64,000 nucleotides of DNA, taken from positions 57,763,501-57,827,500 of the forward strand of contig JARZZO010000016.1 in the NCBI GenBank assembly GCA_030544215.1. The letters are read 5' to 3'. Source of the DNA: Zantedeschia hybrid cultivar (Eukaryota; Streptophyta; Magnoliopsida; Alismatales; Araceae). Positions 1 through 11,754 of this stretch are shown here, one piece after another. How positions within the stretch are numbered: position 1 is the stretch's first letter; each line of letters starts with the position of its first letter. The notes below the pieces were generated by a model. That model was not told the DNA's origin. It searched no databases and saw only the letters and a list, made by a program, of their open reading frames with translations. Made by a program: the position numbers and the translations under genes.

Positions 1-330
1 GCTATTTTACTTATTTTGAAACGTGAAATTGTAACGGAGGTTGGACGAGCCTCGTTTGATTTCATGTCATTTCGCTTATTTTGAAATGAGAAATTATAAT
101 GGAGGTTGCATGAGCCTCGTTTGATTTCATGCCATTTTGGTTAATACTAAATGAGAAATTGTAATAAAGGTTGCATGAGTCTGGATTGATTTCATGCTAT
201 TTCATTTTTTTTGAAACGTGAAATTTTAATGGAGGTTGCATGAGTCTTATTTGATTTCATGCCATTTAAATAATTTGAAATGTGAAACAAGAAAGGAACT
301 CGCATCAATCTCGATATATTTCTTACCAGT
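1..330. repeat. 65-bp tandem repeat (minisatellite), cut by the window start
   Basis: The word TTGATTTCAT recurs at 56, 121, 186 and 251, exactly 65 bases apart, and a decayed fifth copy falls at about 316. Each unit also carries TTTTGAAAYGWGAAATT and GGAGGTTGCATGAG. Four clear units and one decayed unit are visible, and the array probably continues to the left of the window. No coding potential is seen. Units differ by several substitutions, so the array is old. It could be the edge of a longer satellite or a tandem block inside a transposon. Confidence 0.85.
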
Positions 331-765
331 TTGTTGTTTTTTGTATGCATATATTACGTAGGTTCTTGTACGAGTAATGACATGAAGATGAGTGCAATTC
401 ATAAGGGTTGCGCAGTAAGTTAGATAATAAGAAAACTAATTCATTATGAAGATATTTCCATCATATCAAGTTGTGAACGTCACAAAAGTTCCTAAAACAA
501 TTACAGTTGAAGGATCTGGTGTACAGAATAATATAATTTTTGAAAATAGAAGAGAAGTATTGTACAAAATAAAAGTTTACTTTTTTATTATTTTTTTTCA
601 TTTTCTTTGTTGAAACGTTGTTAAGTTTAATATATGGAACATGTATCCTAAATATTATTTTTGGAGAGAAATATTGTCTCAACTCTACAAAGTGTGCAAT
701 TTGTGTGTCATTTTTTCATTGTGCAATCAATGTCGAGCATCACTTTTTCATTGTGCTGACATATA

Positions 766-1180
766 TACACATATATGTATGTATGTATGTATATATATAC
801 ATATATATATGTATATATATTATACATAGATATATACGTACATTCATATACGTATGTGTGTATGCATATCTACATATATTCTTATGTATTTATGTATATA
901 TCTGTAAATGTGTATACGTATATGTATATGCATATATATCATACATACATATATATAAATATATATACATACATATATGTATGTATGTATGATATATATA
1001 CATCTTCCCCATGTATGTATTATACGTATGTGTGATATATGGATATACATAACTGTGCATATATAAGTACGTGTATATTTGTATATATGTACGTACGTAT
1101 ATATTTATGTATGATATATATATACATATATGTATGTACCTATATATACATATGTACATACATAAATATGCGTATATATA
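766..1180. repeat. AT-rich ATGTATATAC microsatellite tract
   Basis: The stretch is almost entirely alternating ATGT, ATAC and TATA words. Open frames across it on both strands are translations of the repeat, rich in Tyr, Ile, Cys and His, and are not genes. The flanks 331-765 and 1181-1310 are AT-rich with no recognisable feature. Confidence 0.85.
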
Positions 1181-1319
1181 ATTTAATAACATATTTTTCA
1201 TTTATTTATTTTTATTAAACTGTTAACTTGATAATATAATTTATTGAAAAAAATATTTATAATCATACATACATTACATGGTATTAAAATTTTTCACATT
1301 CTATATCTTAGTCAAAGGT

Positions 1320-1800
1320 GGTCAACAACTATCTATAAAATAAGAAGGGTAATAAGAAGGGTAATTTGGACTTAAAAATTTCTTATTCTCCTTTTTATTC
1401 TTTAGAATGCAATCAAAGTAATTAGAATAACTTCTTATTCTACTTCGAATAAATATGCGTTATCAAAGCTACGCACTTCTTATTCTAGAAGAAGCAATCC
1501 GGTATACCATATCCATTATAAGCAATCTGGCAAACAAAGTGGCGCTTAGAGAATAAGTTATTACGTGGGGTCCACAGATAGAATAGCGTATACTAGAATA
1601 AGGGGTGTTTCGGTTTGATAGTTTCGTGGGACTCGCTGACGGAATAAGAAGAATAAACAATTCTCGGGTCTAGAGTGAGATGATTTATTCTCCTTATTCT
1701 CCAAATAGGCTATTTTGCACCGGTATAATTCATTCCGCTTGTCAAAGTTAAATTAAGTTTATTCTTCCCTTATTCTTCTCCTATTCTCCAATCAAAGTGA
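1320..1800. mobile_element. Fold-back element, copy 1 (ATAAG/CTTATTC-rich)
   Basis: The core at about 1549-1700 (GAATAAGTTATTACGTGGGG onward) and the right arm at about 1690-1795, ending in CTCCAATCAAAGTGACGC, are near-identical to a second copy at 27183-27745. The right-arm sequence is the inverse of the left arm seen in that second copy. The left end here is degenerate. It has no coding capacity, and its structure fits a non-autonomous inverted-repeat DNA element. No target duplication was established, so the superfamily is open. Confidence 0.6.
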
Positions 1801-1806
1801 CGCCCA

Positions 1807-3083
1807 AAGTCTTCAAAAAGGTTAGACTATACCCTCTCCATCAAAATATCATGAACTCTAATTGGATATACTGAAAATATTCTATAATGCCAAATAAAGA
1901 CATAGGTGCGTATGCAAAATTTTAACGAATTTAAAGATATATATGTAAAATATTAGTGAATTTAGAGGTATATATATAAAATATTTTAATTTGGTTTCAG
2001 GACATTTTGGGGAAGGGTATAGTGCTATGTTTTTGAAGATTTTAGGAGTATCTAAAACAATACATGGGTATACATTTAAATATGATAACCCACAAGGATA
2101 TGTATAGAAGAATCCCGAAGGAAAATGCCACTTGCAGTTTGTTATACTGAATCTCAACCAACCATGAATGCCTATCCATGTGAGAATCAACAATGACAAT
2201 CTCAATCCCTCAACATATGACAAAGCTGATCATGAAAATCACATTATCATTTCTGGTTTCTTTAGAATAGGATTACTGTCATATACGTGTAGGGCTGTTT
2301 TGTGTGCAAAAATTGGTGTTTTCCATATGTTTAGAGTGGGTAAATTATTTTAGGCAAATACTAGGCAGATGGGAAATGTTCCCCACTTTCTTTATCCAAG
2401 TGACGTGGGTGCATGGGATAGGTTCCCATCGTTAACCACTTTCGAACAATTTTGTAAAGAAGTCCACTAACATGTGTCCTTCCTTTAAGGCGGTCAAAAA
2501 ATTAGATAAGATCTCCCGTCGTGCTAGCACTGCTCATTATTTTATGAAGTGTTTCTTACATATAGAGAACTGTAAATTAATTGCTAGATTCCAAAATTAA
2601 TTGATTTATATGGCACTCCTATCCGATTTCAGTTTTCAACTTAAAACTAATAAAAATCAAAGTCGAATATTTCAAAACTAGTGATCACAAACCAGGGATT
2701 AATTTTCGAAACTGGTGATTTTAGAAACCAATAATTTGCAGTATTTTGTGTCGAACAAAAAATGTCCCCCTGTTAAATATGGCATTCTAAATATTGTCTC
2801 TCGTTCATCTGTTTCAATCATGCTAAGAAAATCGGCAATATAAGTACTGCTATTAAATCCTTAAATTTTAAAAAATAAAAGAACAAGAACAAGTAGTACC
2901 AACTCTCCAAAACATTTAGAACAGTGACCATAGTCGAGGACTGTTGAATATAGGTTCTCTGCCTGGACCATTCATCGCTCCTCTTGCACCACTTGCCTCA
3001 TTTCAGTCAGACCCATATGTCAACCTCTATTTAGGCAAAAGTGAACCTCTGAAAGATCTTGTTTAGTCTTTGCTCCACTACCT
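1807..3083. other. Intergenic, no recognisable feature
   Basis: AT-rich sequence with only short, low-complexity open frames (the longest is about 113 codons on the minus strand at 1882-2223, with no recognisable motif). Nothing can be supported here. Confidence 0.6.
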
Positions 3084-3091
3084 GACCCACC

Positions 3092-3304
3092 CAGTGGCAG
3101 ATCCAACCGACCTCATTGGATTTTGTCATATTCATTGGTCTAATTTAAAGTAGTCGAGTTTAAGATTTCTCTGACTTAGTCCAAGGTTCTACTGACTTAA
3201 TCCAAGATCCCATATGACTTAATCTAAGATCATGCTGACCCAACCATACTTATGACCTAATGTTTGAATAATCTCACTAGACAAAATTTCTGCATCCGCG
3301 ACTA
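3092..3304. mobile_element. hAT-like MITE, copy 1
   Basis: It begins CAGTGGCAGATCC and ends GCATCCGCGACTA, an imperfect terminal inverted repeat. Flanking octamers GACCCACC (3084-3091) and AACCCACC (3305-3312) match at 7 of 8 positions, the 8-bp target duplication typical of hAT elements. The interior is related to 55283-55516 and, in inverted form, to 6900-7130. Non-coding. Confidence 0.72.
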
Positions 3305-3312
3305 AACCCACC

Positions 3313-4252
3313 ACAACGCCTCTTGCACCAGTTGCCTTATTTAGGTCAGATCCATATGTGAAGCTTTCTTTATGCAAAGAGGAACCTGGCATGTTCATCT
3401 TGTTCATCAATGTCGATGAACCGAAGTATGTTCAAAGGATCAGTGAACTCAACAGCGTGATTGACTCAAGATAAGTGGCATTGGGTGAAGAGGTTGATCT
3501 TCTTATAAACTCATATACATATGTAAAATCTACACGGGATTATTACACCAACATCCTCCCCTACATCCGAAAAGATAGCACTAAGATCTTGACATAGAGA
3601 TAACCAGAGCATAAATGAGAATGAAAGCAAGATAGAAATAGAAAAGAAGCATCGACTTGACTAAGAGTTAGTTGTGATATTGTATATATATTTGATGAGT
3701 AAATAAACCTAAAGTACTCACAGCTCGCTAAAATAAGATCGACGTAATTAATTAATGCTAATATACTGGTAGTGTGTTTACTATTAATCTTGAAGGGTAC
3801 TTATACAACTTAATTAACCGGATATATGGAATCATTCCTAGCAAGCCGTGAGAATGGGACTTACAGATTACGTCTAAAAAAGGTAAGATATCTTCTTAAC
3901 CTCAGCCTTTATATAAGAGAAGAAATCTTCTCAGTACAATGTTGAATTACAGTCTAACAGTATTGAGTGGGGGAGGGGGGTTAAACATTGTAAGAAAATC
4001 TCCACGTGACCCAAAAGTCTTATAAATATCTGGGCTCTCTCCCTCTCGGTACTACTGGACTCCTCTCCAACGCTGTATTGAGAAGATCTTTTTTCTTTTT
4101 ATAAACAGAAGAAGAAGAATAAAAAAAATCATAATATATCCAAGAATTAGATCATCTATCCCACTTCTAATCCTATCTCATATTGTCTATGTATTCAGGA
4201 AAAGTAAGTCCACCACAATTCTGGTTGATTACCGTTATATGACATTCATTAC
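3313..4252. other. Intergenic, no recognisable feature
   Basis: Mixed AT-rich sequence without a supported gene or repeat. A short G-run lies near 3970. Confidence 0.55.
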
Positions 4253-4257
4253 CTTCT

Positions 4258-4916
4258 GATATTGCCGAGGCAATTACTGTCGGACTTCCGAGATGGAATC
4301 CGAAAGTCGGCGACTGAGAGCCGAGAGGGATCTAAGCCGAGAACAAGTCAGAGATGAGGGCAGAAGTTTCTACTGGAAGAAAGGAACCAGTTAGGAAGGG
4401 TTCCGGGTCCAGGCTCGGAGGAACTCCCTGCGATGGCTAAGTTAGCAACAAGCTTAATGAAAACTTTTAGTGTAAAGAGAGAGAGAAATGAAAGCTTAAT
4501 CACTTGTATACCTTTTCTGTAGTGAATAGTGCTCCTATTATAACGGAGGATGAGAGTTCTTCTATTGTGGATGGCGATGCATGACTATAGGAATTGAGAT
4601 GAAACCCCGAGATACCCCAAGAGTTAGTAGGCAGAAAGCCTATAAGAGGCTGATTGGGATGGGCCAGACCCGTCTCGGCCCTTTACGCACCTGGGTTGAA
4701 TTTGAGTGATCCATATTCGCCGTGCCGAATGGCCCGGACCCTCGTCGGCCTAGTAAACATCTGGACCGGATTAAATTGGCTAAGTTTGATAGTTGGGCCG
4801 GGTTCATCTCGGCCCAGTACGAATATGAGCCGCCAATAGTGAATGAATGTCGCTCGACCCATTCTCGAATTGGAACTGGGCCCATTCATCAAGATTAGTT
4901 GGATTTTTCCCCATCA
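4258..4916 (-). mobile_element. Solo LTR, family A copy 1
   Basis: The ends are TGATATTGCC and CCCCATCA, that is TG...CA, flanked on both sides by the perfect 5-bp duplication CCTTC (4253-4257 and 4917-4921). In reverse orientation it is related over much of its length to the LTR at 30226-30742: shared are the TGATGGGG start, the U3 with GGGCC/CGGCCCA words, and the 3-prime part with GACAGT...GCCTC. No internal domain, primer-binding site or second LTR is attached, so it is a solo LTR left by recombination. Probably a Ty3-type family; this is not proven. Confidence 0.85.
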
Positions 4917-4921
4917 CCTTC

Positions 4922-5880
4922 TATGTATTTAAAATGTTGAAGACACCACAATATATGACCAACTAATCGATTATATGTTTTGACACTTTCAGCACCATAA
5001 ATTATAGAATCTGGATCCATTCAGTACATTAGTTGACGGAACTCAGTCAGTACAATGAAGAGGAAGGGGGCAAATTTTCTGAAAAAAAGTTTTCCATCGA
5101 ATTGGAAAATTCAGCGGGCCACATCCTCCCCTTCATTGCACTGATTGAACTCGATCAATTAATACACTAACTAGATCTAGATTCTAAATTTACGTGCCTA
5201 TAAGCAATGAAAATAATGGTGACGGATGATGATTGCATCACTTTATTCCTTTAGAAGAGTGTGAAAGAAAAGAAATGTTCGCCAGTGAAGATAATCGACC
5301 GAAATGGTAGCCGACCACATTGACTTTTTTTTTTTCTTTTTTTGGTTTTACACACGTGGATTATTAACGTGCGAAGAACATGAAAGAAGACGAGAAAAAT
5401 AGAGCAGTCCATTCGGATACTTTGCCTACGGTTCGGATACTGTGCCCCATGAGATGTGAACACCAGATCAATTAAAGACTACGTGGGCAGACGGTGACGC
5501 CCTTCATCTAAGCTTACCTATGCTCGCTCTTTTTCCTCTTGGTAGGTCACCGGAGGTGCCTAAAAGAGACAGATGCCCAAGACACGCTTTCTTTTAATTT
5601 CTTCTCCTAATTACCTGAGTCCTAGATCTCCTACCTCCTCCTCCTTCTTCTGCTTCTTCCAACCTTCTTCCTGAGTGGTCCCTTTGCATCGAGCCGACTT
5701 CTCAACCATATCCTCCACTCAATATTATTTCAGCATGGTCAAGCAGTATTCTTCTTTGGTGGCTTAACCATCCTCCCCAACAAGGCAGCCATCCAGCAGA
5801 TACACGGAACATTCGACACATGCCATCGCCTCTCCTCAACCATCCAACGCTAAGCTTGTAGAATTATGTACTTAATTAAT
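4922..5880. other. Intergenic, no recognisable feature
   Basis: A mix of AT-rich sequence and CT-rich patches (5600-5680) without a supported gene. Confidence 0.5.
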
Positions 5881-5929
5881 GGCCAGTGCCACGTTGATAC
5901 TTGAGTCGTGCCGCTCTCTTATTGTGCTC

Positions 5930-6135
5930 GCACCAGGGTTTGTCGTACTGGATCGACTCGTGCCGACTCGAAAGACTCGTACCGTGTCATGACGAATCCG
6001 AGTCAGTGCGACTCGACCGAGTCTATACGATTTGACCATACGACTCGTACGAGATGACACAAGTCGACCCGACTCGCACTGAATCATGAGAAATTCGAAT
6101 CGGTCCAACTCGTCGAGTCGGCGAACCTTGGCTCC
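5930..6135. repeat. GACTCG-rich fold-back repeat
   Basis: The word GACTCG or its complement CGAGTC occurs about ten times in 200 bases. A 16-base arm at 6000-6015 (GAGTCAGTGCGACTCG) pairs with 6070-6085 at 14 of 16 positions. Open frames across it are repeat translations. It resembles the short dispersed fold-back repeats common in plant genomes; no ends were defined. Confidence 0.5.
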
Positions 6136-6899
6136 TACCTGTCCCAGATAAGGATATATAGAGTCCGTGTGTACACGAGACTTGAGCCATATCTAAGTAT
6201 CTTAAATGGCGTACGTTGAGAAGACGTCCAATACCATGGAGATATAAATATACTGCCACGTTAATTAGATATTAATGTTAGCAGCATCAGCATTAGTATT
6301 AGATCCTCAAGAGTATAATTAACCAGTAACCACATTCAAAAACCTTGAATTGAGGGTTACAAGAAACCACAGAAGGCCCCTTCCACGGTGTCACAGGTAG
6401 AATCTGACATCCATCGCACGTCACGACGGGGTCTGGTCGGTTGAGCGGGATGCCCTTGAAAGGTCAAAGTCAAACTTCGTTCGCACAAACACCAGCATCA
6501 AATCTACTGGCTAGCTCCACATGCAACTCGAGGATAACGACAAAAAGTGAGGGGCGGATTCATCTCAGTGAGTAGAATTGGAAAGGGGTCGACCAAAAAG
6601 AGTTTTTAAAACTATCTATTTGTTTGTCTTGGAGGCAAACATGTACGGTTTTTAGTCAATGAGAAGAGTCAAGCAGGTGAACCAGAAACAGTCATAATAA
6701 ACATTGGAAGGCCGTCGTGGGCCGAAAAAGTTTATTGGGCCTAAACTTTGGCAGCTTATTGAGCTACTGTCATTTTCACCGGATTCACTTTACCCTGCTG
6801 AATTGACACAAAGTGAACAGGATCCACGAGGGAGGGGAAATGTAAGCATATCAAAGTGGGTTACACTTAATATGAGTGAGGAAGAAAGGCACCCAGACA

Positions 6900-7130
6900 T
6901 AGTGGTTAATGTAGAAATTTTGTTCAGTAAGGTCACTCGGACATTAAATCATAAGTATGACTAGATCAATGAAATTTTTGACTGGACCATATAGAGTCCT
7001 GGAATGGATCAGTGGGATTTTATGCTGGATCAAAGAGGTTCCGAACTAACTGTGTTGGACTAGATCAGTAGACTTGGCAAAATTCAATAAGATTTCAAAA
7101 CCCCACTGATTAACATTGAATCCGCTACTG
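6900..7130. mobile_element. hAT-like MITE, copy 2 (inverted)
   Basis: Related in inverted orientation to the copies at 3092-3304 and 55283-55516, with a TAGTGGTTAATG left end and a GAATCCGCTACTG right end. Flanking octamers (CCCAGACA and CCGGAAGA) match at only 4 of 8, so the target duplication is decayed or the ends are slightly off. A short frame running into it from 6704 is not a gene I recognise. Confidence 0.55.
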
Positions 7131-7528
7131 CCGGAAGAAGTGGTGTGTTTCACGTTATGGCTAGGCTTGTTGTTTGATAGTTGGGATCCCCCTTCTCCCG
7201 GTGGACGAGTCCACACGGTCAGATGCCAAAATAAATAGCAGACTCCTCCTCACAGTGTCAAACCGCCTCCGGCAGCCAGCCCCCGTGGCCAGAATAGCAA
7301 CAGAAGCCCACCACACGGCACACTCCCAACCAACCTGCAGCAGAACATCCCCCGTCCATTCAGACCCAGATCTTCCACACCCTGGTGTAGTATGCCCAGC
7401 CAATAGAGGGACCACAGTCATAATCAAATGAGATTGATAGAGAGAGATTATTATATATCTTGATGCTAGAAGATTTAGTAGTTTTAATTTCACACACTTA
7501 GTTAAAAGAAATTTTTGTGCTCCACTAA

Positions 7529-7824
7529 GAATGTGTTTGGTAAAACTTCCACTTGAAAGTTATTTTTTGTTTTTACTTCTTACATAAAATGAGTTGAGAG
7601 AGCGAAGTTAAAATTAGTTTTAGTTTGTTATAAAAATCAACTCTTTCATAACAATTTTACTTTTCCTCTAATCTTGGAAGTTTCTCTATTACAACTTTTG
7701 GTTGGAAGCCAAAACATACAGAAAATACTACATAAATGACTTCCAAGATCTAATAACTTGCATAAAAAATAACTAAATAAAAATGTAAAAGTACTTCCAA
7801 ATGGAACCTACGTCAAACACGGCC
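7529..7824. mobile_element. PIF/Harbinger-type (Tourist-like) MITE
   Basis: The left end GAATGTGTTTGGTAAAACTTCC is mirrored at the right by sequence ending CAAACACGGCC. The trinucleotide TAA flanks both sides (7526-7528 and 7825-7827), as expected for PIF/Harbinger target duplication. Length is 296 bp, AT-rich and non-coding. A related but more degraded copy lies at 31177-31470. Confidence 0.65.
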
Positions 7825-7878
7825 TAAAACTAGAACTAATTAATCACATTTTGCCTCATGTGGAGGGGGAATGAGGTC

Positions 7879-8160
7879 CTCTTCCCTGTTTGGTTAGAAT
7901 ATTAGTTTTGATCTCTTCCCTGTTTGGTTATAATATTAGTTTTGATATTAATATCCTTTATGTCTTCAATGTTAACATTGAAACTAATGTTAGAAGAATA
8001 TGAAGAAAGAGAAATAAGGGATAGGAGAAAGTCCAGAATGAGGAAAAGAGAAGAAATGGAGTCTTAACATATAAATATCAAAATTGATAGGGCATAATCA
8101 AGTGCCTCTTTATTAATAGCCGTCAATGTCATCATTAGCATTGATATAGATATTTAATGC
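7879..8160. mobile_element. MITE-like repeat with an internal 34-bp duplication
   Basis: CTCTTCCCTGTTTGGTTA occurs at 7879 and again at 7913, a 34-bp direct duplication, followed by AT-rich inverted words (AATGTTAACATTGAAA, ATATCAAAATTGAT) shared with 34290-34650 and 9160-9320. It looks like a non-autonomous DNA element of the CTTGATTAT/TTTGGTTA-ended kind; exact ends were not fixed. Confidence 0.45.
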
Positions 8161-8328
8161 CTGTTTGGTTTCGGTATTAGAGTTTAATATTACTATTATC
8201 GACAGTAATAGAGTTTTTTTTAAGTGTTTGACTAAATTGTGTTAATTTTAAAATTCATTCACAATTAAGCCCCCTAGTTTTATCCGATTTAATACAACCT
8301 TATGCCTGTATTGAACTTTGACACTGAA

Positions 8329-9117
8329 GAGTAATACTTGCAACAACAGATTTTTCATTTATCTGATTTTATGTTCGAAATTTTTAAAATATTTTAGAGC
8401 GTTCGATCAAAAATCAGATGGTAGAACCGAGTTGCTCGGGTCGGCTCCGACCCAATTATATATATATTTTTAATTTTTTTATTTATTTTTTACACGTAGA
8501 TGAGATTTGTGCCAACTTGTTTTTTGAAAAAAATATACAGTCGGGTGGAGGTCGACCCAAATAACCTAACTATACCGTCTGAATTTTTGATCGGATGCTT
8601 TAAATTTTTTTTAAAAAATTCGAACATAAAATAAAAAAATAAAAAATTATCCGTCAATGCAGATGGGCTTCACAACATTAATGGATGAATAATACTTGTT
8701 GAAATGCCCATGCATGAGATGGCAATGCACGGGGCCAGCAGCTATTTTCTGTTTGAAATTTTTAAATTTGTTTAGAACGTCTAATTAAAAATTGGACGGT
8801 ACAGTCGACTTGTTTGGGTCAGCTCCCACCGATATATTTTTTTAAAAAAAATGACATAAACCTCAATTAACGTGTAAAAAAATATATATTTTTAAAAAAA
8901 TAAATTATACAGTCGAGTTGGGACCGATCCCAACAACCCAATTGTACCGTCCAATTTTTATCATACTTTTCAAAAAAATTAAAAAAATCCTAACATAAAA
9001 TAAAAAAATAAAAAAATGACCCCTCAAGTTAAGACGGGTTGCACAGTATCCCAATCCGACTGGATCGAACGGCTGTTGCTCCATTACAATGCATGAGTAT
9101 TGTAACAAGTATTATTC
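8329..9117. mobile_element. Nested MITEs of the GAGTAATACTTG family
   Basis: A family start (GAGTAATACTTGCAACA) is at 8329, a second (GAATAATACTTGTTGAA) at 8687, and an inverted family end (ACAAGTATTATTC) at 9105-9117. The interior holds the family core, with phrases such as TCCGATYRGAAATY and the inverse pair around GTACAGTCGA / TCGACTGTAC. The 9-mers at the outer ends do not match well (5 of 9 for 8329/9117), so nesting or truncation has occurred. Confidence 0.55.
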
Positions 9118-10130
9118 TATAGCGAATTAAATTGATAGTAAGAATCATCTAAATAACCTGCCCGTATCACTTTTAATATTGTTGTTACAATATTATTTCA
9201 ACCGAACGTCCAAATATTGTATCATATCAATTTTAATATTTATACTTATTATATAAAAATATAAATATCAAAATTGATGTTATACTAAATTTGGTGTCCC
9301 AATCAAACAGACAGGACGTAAAACATCAAGTAAACCACTCGAGCACATCTCAGTCACAGAGACCATTTTGTCACTTAACAAGATAAGACATAAACGAATG
9401 ACAGAAGTGGCCGCATTATCTTTGTAAGTATTAGAAGAGACCCACAGAAGTTGTAATTTTGAAGCCTAAAGAATCTCATTTCAAAGAAGAGAATACAATC
9501 ATATGTGAGTTGGGATTGGGAATCCCCATTTGATTTGCCGGGCGCAGTGCACCAGAGGACCACGCACCCCCTAATCTTCTCCTCCCGGAGTAGTTAATTA
9601 ACCAAGTACTTAATGCAGCCTCTGGCGCCGGCGGGGGCAAATACGCGGGGAGGACGAGGCGCGTCACGCGTCGACCCCGCCATGACTGGGGCCAGCGACG
9701 GTGTGGTCTCCTTCCTCTTCTTCAAAATTGCGTATCCCAGATGAAGTGAGATGACCGAACTAAAGGCTTCTCCGCCAGCCCACGCCGGCGTTGGGTGGTG
9801 GTTGAGCAATCCCCTTCCATCCCCGGAACTGTTCCCATTAATTGTTGGTCTTCCCATCTCCCCAACCCTCCCCGGCCTACCCTCCCTTCAGAGGGGGACT
9901 CCCTCTCCCCCCAAGTTAATGACCCTACAGATCTTGTTTCCTATTATTATGGCAAAATGATGTGTCTTAGATTTCATCTTTAACTTGGTTCCGTGAGTAG
10001 CCTACCTAATTAACTTCCTAAACTTATCAGATCTAAGAATTGAAACGTTATGTTATCACCAAGGTGCCAAAGAGCCTATGACTCAGTAGCATTAGACAGT
10101 CTCTTTCCAGTTAGTTGGTCAAACCTTGGA
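9118..10130. other. Intergenic; AT-rich repeat then a GC-rich non-coding patch
   Basis: 9160-9320 is an AT-rich repeat related to 7879-8160. 9540-9910 is GC-rich with short overlapping open frames on both strands (up to 87 codons) but no recognisable protein. Confidence 0.45.
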
Positions 10131-10190
10131 ACATAGACATAGAAACAATGAGATTAAAGGGGGTCATAAGTTCAAATTCTACCTCCAATG
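10130..10190 (+). repeat. Possible tRNA-derived SINE fragment
   Basis: The phrase GGGTCATAAGTTCAAATTCT resembles a decayed pol III B-box in plant tRNA-derived SINEs. No A-box, tail or target duplication is clear, so this is tentative. Confidence 0.25.
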
Positions 10191-10345
10191 ATTATGATGG
10201 AAAAAAAATTTGCCTCGTGAGGTCGTGAATATCTATGTCTAAAGATTATCTGAGAGTGGTGAGAATCATATAGAGAATATTAATTATTATGATAAGACCT
10301 TTGAATTTAGAATGATCATCCGAATAAGATAGCATTGTTGCGACA

Positions 10346-10564
10346 ATGCAAAAAAAATTTACATTAGAAGAAAAATGTTGGTTCAAATGTCGAATTGTAT
10401 ACACTTGCCTGTGGCGAGAGCACTCCTTGGTTCGACTCTTGCAGGATTTCTCTTTGCAAGATGATTGTTTCCCCCACCTTGTGTGTCATCCGACTGGTTT
10501 AGCCGAGTTTCGAATCTCGTACCCTTCTAGCTAATGCACTAGCCTTTTCCAAAAAAAAAAAAAA
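10346..10564 (+). repeat. Possible SINE with poly(A) tail
   Basis: GGTTCGACTCT at 10429-10439 matches the pol III B-box consensus, TGGCGAGAGCA lies just upstream in the A-box position though too close, a second B-box-like phrase GTTTCGAATCTC is at about 10507-10518, and the unit ends in a 14-base A run at 10551-10564. The layout fits a degenerate tRNA-derived retroposon. No target duplication was confirmed. Confidence 0.35.
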
Positions 10565-11630
10565 TGGATAAGTGTGCTCCTTCAAGGCACAATTTACCTA
10601 GGACCAACATGGTACCAGTCATTCATCTATACACATGTAAACTCTCTTTGTTTAGTTTATAATTAATAAGAGTATAACTCAATACTTCAAAGTAAATAAA
10701 AGCATATTACCACATATCAAATGATTAGGTACCGACTTTTCGACTTAAAGATTATACCAGACAATTTGAACGCATAAGACAAAAACGGTACAAGTATTTA
10801 GCTAGTGAATATGGGATTGCAATAAAGGGAAGTATATTTTTGATATTTTTAGATATATTAGAAATTGTCTCAATAAGCTCTGGCATTATGTCAACTCTCC
10901 CATTTATATTTGGAGACGAGATCTTGTAGATAGGGGAAGTAGAGTACCATACAGTGAGGTCCGTCTTGGATAATCATGTTTTTTTTTTAGTTTTTTTTAT
11001 TTTTTTAGGTGGACTTCAACTTGACCTAGATGTTCATATAATCTGATTTCGGATCAGACAATTAAAAAAAGAAAAAATCAGACACTAATGAATAATAAAA
11101 AATATATTTTATTGTTCATTGATTTTTTAAATTTTTAAAGATCATCCAATCAAAAATTAGATTTGGACGTACACGTCCGACATAGGGAGGTCCACCTAAT
11201 ATTTTTTTTAAAAAAATTATTTTAAAAATATGTAGTACCTGCTGCCTAATGCAATAAATTATATTCTTAAGAAAAAAAAGTCAATTAGGTCTGAACTGAT
11301 CAAGTCCCATCCTTACACTTTGGGACTACCCCTACACAAAAACTCCTGACCCCATATCCAAGCTTGTATTCTCAAGGCATTAACTTTCTCTCCTGCCACA
11401 CGCCAGTTGATGACACGCTGCGCCCGTCACCACGCAGCTCTGCGGCCTCCCACGTTCGGTTCACACGCCTCCCTACCTCCTCTACTCCCCTACCCAAATT
11501 TAAGGGCACCTTTCCACCCCCTTTCCCGTTTTGACCTCCCCAACCTCTGCTTCGTTCGGATTGGGGATAATGGGCCACGCGGCCCGTTTTGGATTCTCCA
11601 ACACGTCAACTCCACACATGGTGGTGCAGC
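10565..11630. other. Upstream region of the KCS gene, with a degenerate MITE
   Basis: 10975-11260 carries the core of the GAGTAATACTTG MITE family (phrases such as ATCCAATCAAAAATTAG and GATTTCGGATCAGACA) but no clear ends. From about 11290 to 11630 the sequence is unique and CT-rich and probably holds the KCS proximal promoter. Confidence 0.45.
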
Positions 11631-11636
11631 TGCAGC

Positions 11637-11646
11637 TTTATATATA
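11637..11646 (+). promoter_or_regulatory. Probable TATA box of the KCS gene
   Basis: TTTATATATA lies about 110 bases upstream of the KCS start codon, leaving room for a transcription start near 11675 and a 5-prime leader of about 80 nt that is GA-rich (11715-11750). It is the only good TATA element close to the gene. Confidence 0.55.
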
Positions 11647-11754
11647 GTCCGCCTATTGCAGAGGACCCGACTGGAGAACGTCTGCACAGAGATAGCTAAC
11701 TAGCTAGCTTGATAGAGAAAGAGAGAGAAGGAGGTTAGAGAGAGAGAGGAGGCG

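Noticed and set aside
618..1201. Open frames rich in Tyr, Ile and Cys
   Set aside because: Translations of an ATGTATATAC microsatellite.
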